From Alternaria dauci (lineage: Eukaryota > Ascomycota > Dothideomycetes > Pleosporales > Pleosporaceae), in assembly GCF_042100115.1 (NCBI RefSeq), contig NC_091273.1, positions 2,418,001 through 2,482,000 on the forward strand: DNA of 64,000 bases, in the 5' to 3' direction. The translations under genes and the position numbers were made by a program. Under the pieces are notes generated by a model. The model was not told the origin of the DNA. It ran no database searches and saw nothing but the letters and a program-made list of their open reading frames with translations. Of the stretch, positions 1-11,226 are shown one piece after another (position 1 is the stretch's first letter; each line of letters starts with the position of its first letter).

Positions 1-529
1 TTGCATCTCTATGCGCAGGATCCAGTGGCGGAGCAACGCAATCGCGTCTTCCTGCTTCCTTCTTTATGATTGTGGCGTAGAGGCGCCAAGACGAAGTTGC
101 GGGGGTTGGGGCTTGGCTTCATGTCTAGAGGTCCTTCCTTCCCAATCAAGTTGCGCCCGGCCGTGAGCTAGATGTGTCCGCCGAGAGAAGCGGCTATTCT
201 CCTTCCTCATGCAATTCAGCATTGCGCAGCCAAGCAGACCTTCATCAATCGCGTCGCCTTCGCCCCAGCTCGTCGCCCGGCTACCCGTTCTCATGGGCCC
301 ACTGCATGTCCTGACTTATCAAATTGCGGTGCCTGAATGACAATGGAGCGGCGATTGATACAGCAGCTGCCTGTATTGGTTAGTTCTTCAGGCACACAAT
401 GGCTCATGCCCGCTACCTGCATCAACTATATGGATACGAGCAACAGTATATAGAGCCAGTCTTTACCTTTGACATGTTTCAAGGCAGCTTCCTCTTCTCC
501 CGGCTCATCCATCACTATCCTTTTTCAAG
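1..529. other. upstream intergenic region of M28 peptidase gene
   Basis: No gene is called here. The short open frames have no recognisable product. The last 150 bases are the likely promoter and leader of the peptidase gene that follows, including a TATA-like element and a pyrimidine-rich stretch just before its ATG. Confidence 0.5.
447..453 (+). promoter_or_regulatory. TATA-like element of M28 peptidase gene
   Basis: The sequence TATATAG lies 77 bases upstream of the ATG at 530, a reasonable TATA position for a strongly expressed secreted-enzyme gene. This is consensus matching only. Confidence 0.4.
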
Positions 530-2083
530 ATGAGGTTCGTTCCCTTCGTTGCGCTCGCTGCGCCTGTCCTCGCACAGTACGATGCGAAGCCAAAGCCTAC
601 GACAAAGCCTGGCAAGCCGCATCCATCTGGTCCTCCCAGGAAGCTCGTCTCCCCGAAAGAGCTGATCAAGCAGATCAAGCTCGAGGACTTGCTTGAGGGT
701 TCCCAGCAACTTCAAACCTTCGCCGACGAGGCTGGTGGCAACCGTGCTTTCGGTGGTACTGGACACAACGCTACAACTGAGTGGCTCTACCAAACGCTCA
801 AGGCTACCGGGTACTACGATGTGTACAAGCAGCCCTTCGTCGAGCTGTTCACCGCCGCTACAACCAAGTTTACTGCTGCTGGCGAGGAAATTCCTGTGTC
901 CTATATGACCTTCGGTCCCTCTGGTGATGTCACCGCAAACCTTGTCAAGGTCAACAACCTTGGATGCTCTGTTGATGACTTCCCTGCCGAAGTTTCTGGC
1001 CAGATCGCACTCATCTCGCGAGGCACTTGCAACTTCTCACTCAAGGCTTCCAACGCCTTGGCTGCCGGTGCAGTCGGTGCAGCGATCTACAACAACGAGC
1101 CCAACACGCCTCTGTCTGGTACTCTTGGCGGCGAAGGTAACTACGCCCCTGTCGTCGGCATGACCAAGGAAGCTGGCGACAGCCTTCTTGCCAAGCTCGG
1201 CAATGGCACAGTTGAGGCTACTCTTTTCATCGATGCCATCCGTGAGAACCGCACCAACTACAACGTCATTGCCGAGACGAAGCAGGGTGACCATGACAAC
1301 GTGCTCATGCTCGGTGGCCACACCGACTCTGTCTTTGCCGGTCCTGGTATCAACGACGATGGATCTGGTACCATCGGTACCCTCATTACTGGTCTTGCTC
1401 TGACCAAGTTCAAGATCAAGAACGCGGTTCGTCTCGGCTTCTGGGGCGCAGAGGAGTTTGGAAAGCTTGGTTCCTTCTACTACATGAAGACCATCAACGG
1501 CACTTTTGGCGGTAACGCGACCGAGGTCAACAAGCTTCGTGCCTACCTCAACTTCGACATGATCGCTTCGCCCAACTACGTTCTCGGCATCTACGACGGC
1601 GATGGTAGCGCGTTCAACTTCTCTGGTGCCGCTGGATCTGACAAGATTGAGAGGGACTTTGAGGAGTTCTACGAGGAGCGTGGTCTTCCCCACGTCCCTG
1701 CTCTCTTCTCTCTCCGCTCCGACTACGCTGCTTTCCTCGAGAACGGTATTCCTTCTGGCGGTCTGTTCACCGGTGCTGAGGTGTTGAAGACAGAAGAGGA
1801 GGCACAGCTCTTTGGTGGTGAAGCTGGCCAGCCGCTCGACGCATGCTACCACCAAGCTTGCGACAATATCGACAACCTTGCTCAGGATGCTTTCTTGCTC
1901 AACACCCAGAGCATTGCCAACTCGGTTGCCAAGTACGCGCTCAGCTTCGAGGGTATTCCAAGGGCCAACATGACGCTTCGCAAGCGTGGCGCCGAGAGGA
2001 GCAGACTCATGTCGAGGTTTGACGATGGCGGCCATGCGCACCACGGCCAGACTTGCGGTGCTGGAAAGCATGTCATGTAGATA
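530..2083 (+). CDS. secreted M28 family aminopeptidase with PA domain
   Basis: Single-exon gene for a 516-residue zinc exopeptidase of the leucine aminopeptidase/aminopeptidase Y type, which removes N-terminal residues from peptides outside the cell or in the vacuole. The N-terminus is a signal peptide (MRFVPFVALAAPVLA) followed by a Lys/Pro-rich pro-segment. A PA (protease-associated) domain lies around residues 130-220. The M28 catalytic domain shows the usual metal ligands in order: GGHTDS (about 264), NDDGSG (about 275), WGAEEFG (about 306), NFDM (about 343) and a late His in CYHQACD (about 440). Several N-x-S/T sites suggest glycosylation. Length matches fungal family members. The start is the first ATG, downstream of a TATA-like element. 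Exact substrate preference cannot be read from the sequence. Confidence 0.93.
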
Positions 2084-5000
2084 TTGTGTTAGTATATGAA
2101 CTGTTGAGGAGGTGGATGATGATGATACCATGACGCGATGATGTTGTAGAGATAGAAAAGTCCAATGTAACAAAACACTTCAATCCATGACGTTGTCTTA
2201 CAGTAGTCCGTTGCAAGTCGTCAGGGGGAAAAATCGACCGCTCCCCTCCTGCATAGCCGAAGACGAGCTTTGGGTGGTGTTCGATTTTCCCCAAAGGCCG
2301 AGTTGGTTGCATGTGTCTGAGTGAACAGTCTTCCGTCGTTCGCAAGTTGGAATAGGTTCCACGTCTCCTTGTTTCGAATCACTAGGACAAACATCGCTCC
2401 CACCCATGCGAACGCCAGCTGCATCATAGCTGAAAAGCACATGTTTGTTAGGTCAACCGCCATGATTACAATTTCTTGATCTCCTTTTCGTCTGTGCTGC
2501 GCAACCTATCCTGTTTCCATCGTGTCGTCGAGTCACCTTGACCATTGCTACACTTACACTAACACCACTGCAGTAAGAATAAGCATACCAAGCTCTCCGC
2601 GTATGCAAAAACAATGGGTGAGCGACGTAAGGAGAATAGACTAAAAGTGAAATGAGTAATTGGGGCTGAAGAACCTGATGTAAGACCTAACAGCGCACAC
2701 CATGATGGCAAGCGACAGCGAACCTTACCTAGGTACCCGAGGTGCGCCAGTGCCTGAATTCCGCGACTTGGCATGAGTTGGGCGAACGCGTTTGTGAGGG
2801 TGTCCTGAGTATGCGAGGTCGGCGATTGGAAAAGTAACTATACGGAGGCGGGGGCGGAAGCGGATTGTCCGTCTTGTGTTCTATCCAGGTACGGTAACGT
2901 ACGTAACAGAGTTTGGTCACGTGAGACATGGCTTGGTAGCTGAGTACAGCGCCATAGGTAGCCCTCTACACTACCATCGTACTGTACTCGATCGGGGCGA
3001 TGAGCGGAGGCGCTTTCACAAGCTTAATCCGGATTGAGGGTGTAGACGTAGCGTATCTGATGACGTCGATGACTTGGTGGGAGCCAAGCAGCTCAGCTGG
3101 GTGTGCTGCGGATAGCCGCACATCCATCACATGCAAGGAATTGCCACGTTGGGCAGCGAAGGGTCGAACTGGGTTTTGGTGGCTGCGAACGTTACTTACT
3201 CGGGATTGAGGGCAAGTGTGTTGCTAGCAAGAAATGTCGTGTTCGCGGTTATTGCGATCGCAGCCGGAGGCGTCGACTGCCGGTAGAAGATGCGGGGCGC
3301 ACTCCGTTTGGGCTGGACCGTTTATCGGCGACCCCTGAATCGTCTAGCTGATCTAGCCGCCCTCAATGATGAAGATCTTAGTCGACCTGGAGATGCTCTG
3401 TGCCATCACTGTACCGATGCTTACATTTTCGGTCACAGGATTCTTGGTTGCAAACACTCGGAAGCTACCTTGGACATCTGCAAGCAGCAAGCGTACTGTG
3501 AATCGGCCAGAATTGTTCGACTCGAAACGCCGGTTTGCCTAGATGTTGGTGATCGCCCGGACCCGCCTAACGCATGTAGTAAATCCGCTCGACTTCTCCA
3601 GACGATCAGCGACAAGGCCTTCCGCGATCCTACTGCGGTCTTGTTGTGGGCATCATATACACTCCACAGATCTCGCGGCACGGTGGTGAGCGACGCTGAG
3701 TTTTCGCTCGGAAACAAAGGCCCGCACGCTGTAATCTTATCTGGACCATTCAGTGCGCGTTTCATTCGGAGCCCTGTTCCCAGCGATCGGATCTTGCTAA
3801 CCCTCCGACGTTCTTCCAGGACTAGCATACCCTGTTAGGAGGTGCCCGGACCTCTGCAAGCTGACGCCTCCTCGACGTCGAACGGGCTGGCAATCGCTCG
3901 TACAGCGCTTTGGAAGCCACTAGGCACGTGGTGCGTGGTACGCCATTCTACGCCAAACGACGCAACAGCACCGACGCTAAGAGTAAATCGCCGTGGGTTA
4001 GGCTGAAAATCATGGAAATTGAGAGGACGACGAAATCCAGGTCCCCGGGCGCCCGCATTGATGATGACAGTTGTAGCTTCAACGATGCAACAGAGCCCCA
4101 CAGCTGTGAAGGAAGTCAAAGTTCAGAGTCCCAGTCGCACCATGTGTTGAACCAGAAGGCCCACCAGCTGCGACGTCTGACTGCAGAACAGCTGGGTATT
4201 ACGTTTATTGGTCATAGGATTCATGCGATGTGGTCGGCCCATTGCAACTTTACGTTGCAGTCACCAGTAGTCGCAGTCTACAAGCAAATCACAATACACG
4301 GAAGGTTCGCCACACCTACCGGTAAGCCCAGAGCTGCTAGTAGCCCAACATCGTCGCGGACACGGTAAAACCCTTGCACGCCAACAGCAAACTTGACCAG
4401 CGCTATAGCTTGGAAACAGCACCAGCTCCGCCGCCGCCGCGCGTATCAGAGCAGCTACTCCGGAGTACATCCCTCAACGCTGCCAGCCGTGAAGGAATCT
4501 GCAAGCTTGAAAACTATAAGCTTGGAGTCTACAAGCTTGGAGTTTGCTGATGCTATGGCCAACAATCAAGACATCGTCAACCTGAGCGCTTCCCCGGCGG
4601 TCCGGATGCTGACATGCATATACCTGACGCATTTGCAGTAATATTTGCACATCACCCCGCGAAAGGGATGCCCTTCCCTGCCAAGTGGGCATTAGTGTTC
4701 CAACCAGCCAGATCCCGTCCCGTACGCAGGTCGGACCAGGCACCACGCTATCCCAGAGCAAGCGACACTGCTGTTACGAGTTTAGCAGCGCGATTCACGA
4801 AAGGATCGGTCGTTTGGCGTCCCAGATATCCACACAAGCTTGACGCCCAACGAATAGAAATAATCCTTCTCGAACATTAGGCCAGAACGCCACTTTCTAC
4901 CGAACCTTATTGCGACTCGAGAATCTGTCAACTCTTCGCTTCATCTCCTGAAGTCTCCTTAGCTGCCGTTATGGGTCGGCCAGTTTGGACAAAAGATGGG

Positions 5001-5137
5001 CAGGGTCTTCGCTTGGGTCATTGCGATTCATCCTCGACCGATCTCATATCACATACAACACCACGTTCGCTGAGTTGTGAACGGTTGTTGTCAGGCCTCC
5101 CTCGCATTGCACCACCACTCTTCCACGTCGGCCCACC
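2084..5137. other. 3 kb gene-poor intergenic stretch
   Basis: No gene can be supported. A minus-strand frame around 2221-2463 encodes a short hydrophobic N-terminus and could be the end of a small spliced membrane protein, but I could not join exons for it. The 182-codon plus frame at 3290-3838 and the 152-codon frame at 3910-4368 have no recognisable motif and overlap equally long frames on the other strand. A perfect TACCTAGGTA palindrome lies at 2726-2735 and a 15-bp tandem repeat at 4503-4547. The last 150 bases are pyrimidine-rich leader of the next gene. Confidence 0.4.
4503..4547. repeat. 15-bp tandem repeat, three units
   Basis: AAGCTTG recurs at 4503, 4518 and 4533, giving a strict 15-bp period; the second and third units share AAGCTTGGAGT. 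It lies in noncoding sequence. Confidence 0.6.
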
Positions 5138-6704
5138 ATGAACGAAGAATTCAGTCATGTCCCGTCCTTTCAACCATGGGGCCCTTTCATCTCACCGAAC
5201 TACGAAAATGAGCCCATCACAAAAGCAGACATCACCATCGCCTCTCTCGTGTGGGCGATGACACTGGTCAATGTCATCATAGCCATATGGCTTACACTAA
5301 AGCAAACAAGAGGATCTCGAGCACCACTGAAAAGTGTGTACATCTGGATGATTTGGCTGGAACTTATTGTTTCATTCGTGATGGGACTGGAGAGCTACCT
5401 GCACTTGTTGAAGTACATCAGGCCGAGTAGGTGGTTCTAGCATACGACCCTTCGCTGTCATACTAATCAAAGCACAGGTTTTGCATTCTACTTCACGATT
5501 CTCTTCTGGTGGTGTATCCAGGTTCAGCTTCTGCTGCAGATCATCATCAACCGTATTCGTGTCATTGTACCTGATCGACGGCGGTCGAGGTGGATCATGG
5601 TCACCACTGCCGTCTTTGTTACGGTCATCAACATCAGCGTGTTCAACATCTGGATACCAGCACGGTTACAGATCAGCCACAAGTAAGTTCTTTTGTTCGC
5701 TGAGCGCATTGTACGGATGGTCGGAATGAGATGGGATGATTACCTGGACTCATTCGGCAAACCAGTCGTGGGAACGACAGTTGTGCAGACAGCGCACTCA
5801 AGTACACCATACAGTGAATTAACAAAGCAACAGGTATCACATCATCAACGAGTACTGGGACCGGATCGAAAAAGGTCTCTACCTTTTTGTCGACGCAGCG
5901 TTGAACTGGTATTTCTTGAAGACTGTCAAGGAGAACCTTATCAACAACGGTCTCACCAAATACAACAAGCTCGTTCGCTTCAACCAGAAAATCGTCATGG
6001 TATCGCTCCTGATGGACGTCATGATCATTGCTGCAATGTCGATACCAAACTCTTTTGTGTACGCACTGAATCCGTAAAGCGCCCACCTAGCTCGCTTTGC
6101 TAACCCACCGTCTTCTAGATATATTCAATTCCACCCACTTGCCTACATGGTCAAACTCAACATCGAGATGACAATGGCCAACCTTATCAAGCGCATCGCA
6201 ATCTCCACATCGCGTAAGACCGGCATGGCATCTATCGCGCAAGAGTTCAAATCCTCGTCCAACCAATCCCAATCCGGCCAACGCACTGGCGGCGGGGGTA
6301 CACACAAATCGCGCGGCTCAGTCCACGAGCTCGCGAGCTTCGCCTCCTATACTGTCGATACCAAAGCGACGAGCGACCCAGAACATCACCGTGTCGTCAG
6401 CTTTGCCCCGACAGGAAACCAAATCAAGGAGACAAGGGAAGTCATTGTGCATACCGAACCGAATCCCAACTACGAGCGCAGAGGCTCGGAAGTGGAGATC
6501 TCGGGGGGCCACGGAAAGAGGCAATCGCATGGCGTGCTGATCGAGGAAAGGGGGCTGGGCAGGCAAAAGAGCCTGGAGAGCATAACGGAAGGCAATGAAA
6601 GCATGAGGAGTGGAGTGACGCCGAAGCCGCTGACAGAAGATAGTGATGACGAGGCGGCGCTCGTGCAGCAAAAGGGCTGGGGATGGCCAAGGCGGCCGAG
6701 TTGA
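5138..6704 (+). CDS. multi-pass (7TM-like) fungal integral membrane protein
   Basis: Four-exon gene: 5138-5426, 5478-5682, 5834-6073, 6119-6704. Introns have gtaggt, gtaagt and gtaaag donors, with a ctaat branch in the first, and all junctions keep frame, giving about 439 residues. The first 270 residues hold about seven hydrophobic segments, for example IASLVWAMTLVNVIIAIWL, then WMIWLELIVSFVMGL, FYFTILFWWCIQVQLLLQII, and segments containing TTAVFVTVINISVF and MVSLLMDVMIIAAM. A polar, Ser/Gly/His-rich tail of about 170 residues follows and is probably cytosolic. The layout resembles fungal receptor-like membrane proteins, but no diagnostic motif of PTH11 or another named GPCR class is visible, so receptor function is only a possibility. 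It stands alone between two gene-poor stretches. Confidence 0.75.
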
Positions 6705-6966
6705 GCATGCACGCCATTGACGGGTAGAACCATTAGCTGGTCATTTAGCTTGAGTTGAGCTGAGTACAATACCTAATACTTCCTGTTTTCGCGATCTAGA
6801 AATGCGATGTAATGAAAATGATAATGCAAAAGGCCACGACAAGACAGAATGCCTTCATCCATATGCATGTGTCCTCGTAGCCATGCTGCTACATTGGTAG
6901 AGAACAAATCTTGTTCTCGTCAACGTCCTCCAGTCAACCCAAGCGCTTTCTTCCCTTCGGCGAATT
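6705..6966. other. intergenic sequence after the membrane protein gene
   Basis: Presumed 3' UTR and spacer; nothing else recognised. Confidence 0.4.
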
Positions 6967-7812
6967 TCAGTCATATCCATGCATGCTAGAACCCACGAGT
7001 GTGCTGAGTTGCCTTTGGGTCTCCTGGTGGAGATCTATCGTATGGGCAATGATCATTGGGTTGCATTCTAGAACCCGCCCTAGTCGAACATGCATCTGGT
7101 TCCAAGTAGAACCGGCACTAGATATCAGGGGTTGGACGATCACGCCGAGCAAATCTTGGAAGTCTCGGAGGCTCCACATTAGACAGGCCGAGTTGACGGG
7201 CCGGACTGTACGTGCTGAGAAGTAAGCAGATACCTTGCCGTCAATATTGTCAGACTCGATGTGAGGCTGTGCCGAACAGCAAGCAGAAGCCATGCCGTCA
7301 ATATTGTCAGGTTCAATATAAGGCCGAGCCGATAAGTGCGGCTGTATACTTCCTAAGAAGCCGTCGGTGTCCTGATCGATATGATGGCAGTGTACGACGA
7401 CAGCTCCTTTCAAGAACGAAGATACACATATCCTTTGACATGGTAAGAATGAGCCGGTCCCGTCAAGGCTATGTTTGGTCGTCCGTCTGAAACCACGAAG
7501 AAACGCGGAGAGAGCGTATCTTATGTCAGGAAGACGACAGTTCGCCGCACTGTGCGCTTGACCATATTGGGTAATCTGTGCATACACGTGACGTTGTTGC
7601 ATTGTGATTCTCAATACTTCGATACTCGAGCAGAATTGCATTGCACACGGGGAACGACCGCACATCGGAGATTGTTGCGAGGATGTTCCGGGTAGAGCGG
7701 ATGCACACCTTGCTTCCCCGGAGTGAAGCAACGATTCCCCCGCACTTGCCAACAGGGAAGGTTTGCCGATCATGTGCAACAACTGACCGTTCAGGGCAAG
7801 ATTGCTTGGCAT
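6967..7812 (-). CDS. hypothetical ORF with internal direct repeat (doubtful)
   Basis: An open minus-strand frame of 281 codons from the first ATG (7812); it stays open 24 bases further upstream without another ATG. The protein is not recognised. It is Cys/Ser/His-rich and contains a duplicated module in which IEPDNIDG and IESDNIDG recur about 18 residues apart, each followed by a (S)A-rich stretch. The duplication comes from two imperfect copies of a roughly 55-bp DNA repeat. No domain, signal peptide or clear membrane segment is visible. An uninterrupted frame this long is somewhat unlikely by chance, but codon use is not strikingly coding. It may be a fast-evolving or orphan gene, or noncoding. 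Confidence 0.3.
   Translation of the reverse strand: MPSNLALNGQLLHMIGKPSLLASAGESLLHSGEARCASALPGTSSQQSPMCGRSPCAMQFCSSIEVLRITMQQRHVYAQITQYGQAHSAANCRLPDIRYALSAFLRGFRRTTKHSLDGTGSFLPCQRICVSSFLKGAVVVHCHHIDQDTDGFLGSIQPHLSARPYIEPDNIDGMASACCSAQPHIESDNIDGKVSAYFSARTVRPVNSACLMWSLRDFQDLLGVIVQPLISSAGSTWNQMHVRLGRVLECNPMIIAHTIDLHQETQRQLSTLVGSSMHGYD
7227..7336. repeat. two imperfect direct repeats of about 55 bp
   Basis: The core GCCGTCAATATTGTCAG occurs twice, at about 7239 and 7294, flanked by related sequence on both sides (AGCAGA before, GAGGCTG/AAGGCCG then GCCGA after). The period is a multiple of three or close to it and the repeat is read through by the minus-strand frame. Confidence 0.7.
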
Positions 7813-8000
7813 GCTACACGCGTATACGGATGGCACAAAGCTGGTAATCCGTCTGCTCAGCTGATGACACGTCTCAGGCCGTTTTGCCGTGTTTAAAAAG
7901 TGTTTCTTGTGCTGTAATCACATGAACGTCTTCAACCTTGCGACCACCCAGTCTCTATTCGCCCGCGTTTCGTCCTTTCGTCAGTGCGCAAGCCACGAAC
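7813..8000. other. promoter region of the flavin monooxygenase gene
   Basis: Spacer upstream of the ATG at 8001. An ATG at 7922 is out of frame with the gene and is not used as start. Confidence 0.4.
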
Positions 8001-9957
8001 ATGGGAGTAGGCGATACTTCGATCCGCTCCAGCGAGCGTCCTGAGACGGGCAGCGTCAACATACCACTTGGTGTGTTCCCAACGTCGTCAAAAAGCAATT
8101 CTGTCGATGCACACAGCGTCGCGGACAAGATAGTCACACAGTTCAACGATGTGCTTGCGAAACGAGATCATGCGGCGATTGCCGACCTTTTCTGCAAAGA
8201 CAATAGCTACTGGAGAGACCATTTAGCATTGAATTGGGATTTGAGAACCGTAAAAGGCAGCGGTAAGTGTCTCTGTACGGATTGTATACGAGACATAAAC
8301 TGACTTGGTACGCCCGCATTTAGCTGACATCAAAAAGTACTTGGATTCCAGCAAGGTGCGGCTGGAAAAGGTTGAAGTGAGCAAGAGCTCAAATTACCGT
8401 GCACCAAAGTTTGGAGCAATCGACCTTTTAGGCGACGTCAATGGCATAAACCTTTTCGTAACCTTCGAAACAAGCGTTGGGCGTGGCGAGGGTGTCATGA
8501 ATCTTGCAGAAGATAACGGACAATGGAAGATATTTACGCTCTACACTCTGCTAAAGGAGCTCAAGGGTCATGAAGAGCCGCTAGGGTACCGACGGACGAA
8601 AGGCGTTAAACATGGCGGAGACCCAGCCAGAAAGACCTGGAAGGAGACCCGGGATGCGGAGAAGGAAGAGATCGACCCGACGGTGTTGATTCTAGGTGCT
8701 GGGCAGGGTGGCCTGACAGTTGCTGCGCGCCTGAAGATGCTCAACATTCCTACGCTCATGGTGGATCAGAACGAAAGAGTTGGCGACAACTGGCGTAAGC
8801 GGTACCGGCAACTCGTACTGCACGATCCAGTGTGGTACGATCACATGCCCTATGTACCTTTCCCAGCACATTGGCCTGTCTTCACACCCAAAGACAAACT
8901 AGCTGAGTTCTTTGAAGCTTATGTGAACCTGCTCGAACTTAACGTGTGGACTTCTACGAGCCTCAAATCAACGTCGTGGGATGAGAACAAGAAGCAGTGG
9001 ACCGTGGTCGTCGAGCGTCGGAAAGCAGACGGAACCACTCAGACACGGACTTTGCACCCGAAACACATTGTGCAGGCAACTGGCCATTCGGGCGAGAAGA
9101 ACTTTCCCCAGATCAAAGGCATGGAGGGCTTCAAAGGCGACCGGCTATGCCACAGCTCCGAGCACCCTGGCGCGAATCCAGAGTCCAAAGGCAAGAAGGC
9201 CGTAGTCGTAGGGTGCTGTAATTCCGGCCATGATATCGCGCAAGACTTCTTCGAGAAAGGATATGATGTTACTGTTGTGCAGCGCAGTACGACATGCGTT
9301 GTCACCTCTGAAGCCATCACTGATATAGGCAACAAGGGTTTGTACGATCAAGACGCACCGCCTGTTGACGATGCCGACCTTATTTTCTGGAGTTTACCAA
9401 GCGAACTTCTAAAGACACTGCAGATCAAAGTCACTAAGATCCAAGCCGCTCACGACAAGAAGATCCACGATGGCCTTCGTGCAGCTGGCTTTGGTCTTGA
9501 CAGTGGGCCCATGGATTCAGGCCTTGTCATCAAGTATTTCCAGCGCGGTGGCGGCTACTACATCGATGTCGGAGCATCTCAACTCATCATCGATGGAAAG
9601 ATCAAGGTCAAGCAAGGCCAAGAAATCACGCAGATTTTGCCAAACGGAATTGAGTTTGCGGATGGTGATAAGCTCGAGGCCGATGAGATTGTGTTCGCGA
9701 CCGGGTACCAAAATATGCGCACACAGGCACGTAAGATCTTTGGAGATGAGGTAGCGGACCGCGTCAGCGACGTGTGGGGATTCAACAACGAAGGAGAATT
9801 CCGAACCATGTGGCAGAAGAGCGGCCATCCCGGGTTGTGGTTCATGGGTGGCAATCTGGCGCTCTCGAGATTTTACAGTCGGATACTAGCGTTGCATATC
9901 AAAGCTATAGAAGAGGGCATGGTAGGAGATGGCGAAGGTGCAAAGGCAAGGTTGTAG
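8001..9957 (+). CDS. SnoaL-like/flavin-dependent monooxygenase fusion
   Basis: Two exons, 8001-8262 and 8324-9957 (gtaagt donor, tag acceptor, phase preserved), give 631 residues. Residues about 35-165 form an NTF2/SnoaL-like domain (VAxKIV..FN pattern, then a helix with D-LFCKD and W-R-D-H). From about residue 225 comes a class-B flavin monooxygenase/YUCCA-like oxidoreductase: FAD-binding LGAGQGG near 231, the second nucleotide-binding fold VVGCCNSGHD near 402, and the late FATGYQN motif near 567. Such enzymes use FAD, NADPH and O2 to oxygenate small organic molecules; the substrate is unknown. The SnoaL-like plus FMO architecture is common in ascomycetes. The start is the first ATG in frame. 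An SDR gene follows on the same strand 231 bp downstream. Confidence 0.88.
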
Positions 9958-10188
9958 TCGTATGTAACTGCCATGAAGTCATGAAAATGCCCGCAGAAGT
10001 TCAACGCACCTGGTCTAAACGGCTACCCGGAACATCTCTCCCGAGCTTTGCCCGTTCCGGAGCTAGCGCGGGGCATGTTCCACTCCGTGGTGCCATCTCA
10101 AACAACACAAGCTCCAAATCTGCATCAACCGATCTGCGTGCATCATCCGTCATACGTGCTACTTGCTCAACTTCCTCTTCCACGCGTC

Positions 10189-11104
10189 ATGGCATCGAAG
10201 CCTCAGGTCATCCTCGTCGTTGGCGGAACGTCCGGAATTGGATACGCCATCACGCAATGCATTCTTTCATCACCTTACCTGCCGTTGAATGCGAAAGTAA
10301 TCGCATTCGGGCTCATAGATTCAACCATCAAACTCGAGTTTACGAAACAGCAGAGAGAGCGCCTAAGGATAGTCGAAGGCGATGTCACAGTAGAGGAAGA
10401 CCGAGAGTTAGCGGTCCAGACGTGTTTTAACCATTTCGGAGGACTCGATACATTGGTGTACTGCGCGGGCGTTATCACACCGATACAAAGGTTAGAGAAA
10501 CTCGACATGGGAGCAGTGAAGAGAAGTTTTGACATCAATGTTTTCGGGGCTATGAGTATGGTAAGTACTAACTTGACATTCTGGCACTTTGGGCACATCT
10601 TGTCCTGCAGGGTCTTGGTCTAGTGCTGTCTTGGTCGCTAACGTCTCCCAGGTTCAGCTCACCCTCCCACATCTCCGTGCGTCACGGACATCTCATCCTC
10701 TAAATGCCGGTCGTGGCAAAGTTATCATCTTGTCTTCTGCATGCGACAGCGCAATATCCTACCATGGTTGGACCCCTTACAGCACCACGAAAGCCGCACT
10801 AACCCGGTTTATCTCCTGTCTCGCACACGAAGAGCCTCTACTCAGCGTGCAGGGCGTATACCCAAGGCTGACGCGGACGAAAATGATCGATGGATTAGTT
10901 GAAGGGAGGTATCGGGGGGTCATGGCAGACCACGAGATTGAGCGGTTCAGAATCTGGGACGAGATGGGCGATGAGATGGTGGAGCCACCTGAGCTCTGCG
11001 GAGACGCTGTTGCGAAGTTGGCGCTAGGATTATTCGAGGGTGGAAGGAGTGGAGAGACTCTGTACTATTACGAGCACATTCCGCCGAAGATTGCAGGGAC
11101 ATGA
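10189..11104 (+). CDS. short-chain dehydrogenase/reductase (SDR)
   Basis: Two exons, 10189-10560 and 10652-11104, joined through a 91-nt intron (gtaagt donor, cgctaac branch, cccag acceptor), encode 274 residues. Classical SDR features are present in order: cofactor loop GGTSGIG at about residues 12-18, CAG (NNAG equivalent) near 96, the Asn in DINVFGA near 119, catalytic Ser in LSSACDS near 150, and YSTTK (Tyr-x3-Lys) near 164. Closest general resemblance is to the yeast YIR035C/sepiapterin-reductase-like NAD(P)H oxidoreductases. It acts on a carbonyl or hydroxyl substrate that cannot be specified. It lies between the flavin monooxygenase and the convergently transcribed GMC gene (122 bp between stops). 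Confidence 0.88.
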
Positions 11105-11226
11105 TGCATACGATAAGCGTAACTTCTCTCATTGCGAAAGCACAAAATCCATAGGTGTTAATACAGTAGTCTAATGTAAAATCTCCCTCCAAACTCTCAA
11201 GTTCTCTTCTCCCCTGCCAAGGCTCT

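Noticed and set aside
1037..2173. 378-codon minus frame opposite the M28 peptidase gene
   Set aside because: It mirrors a confident gene with C-ending codon bias, which removes stops on the other strand; no domain is visible.
3290..3838. 182-codon plus frame in the gene-poor stretch
   Set aside because: No motif, overlaps a 131-codon minus frame, and no promoter or splice context supports it.
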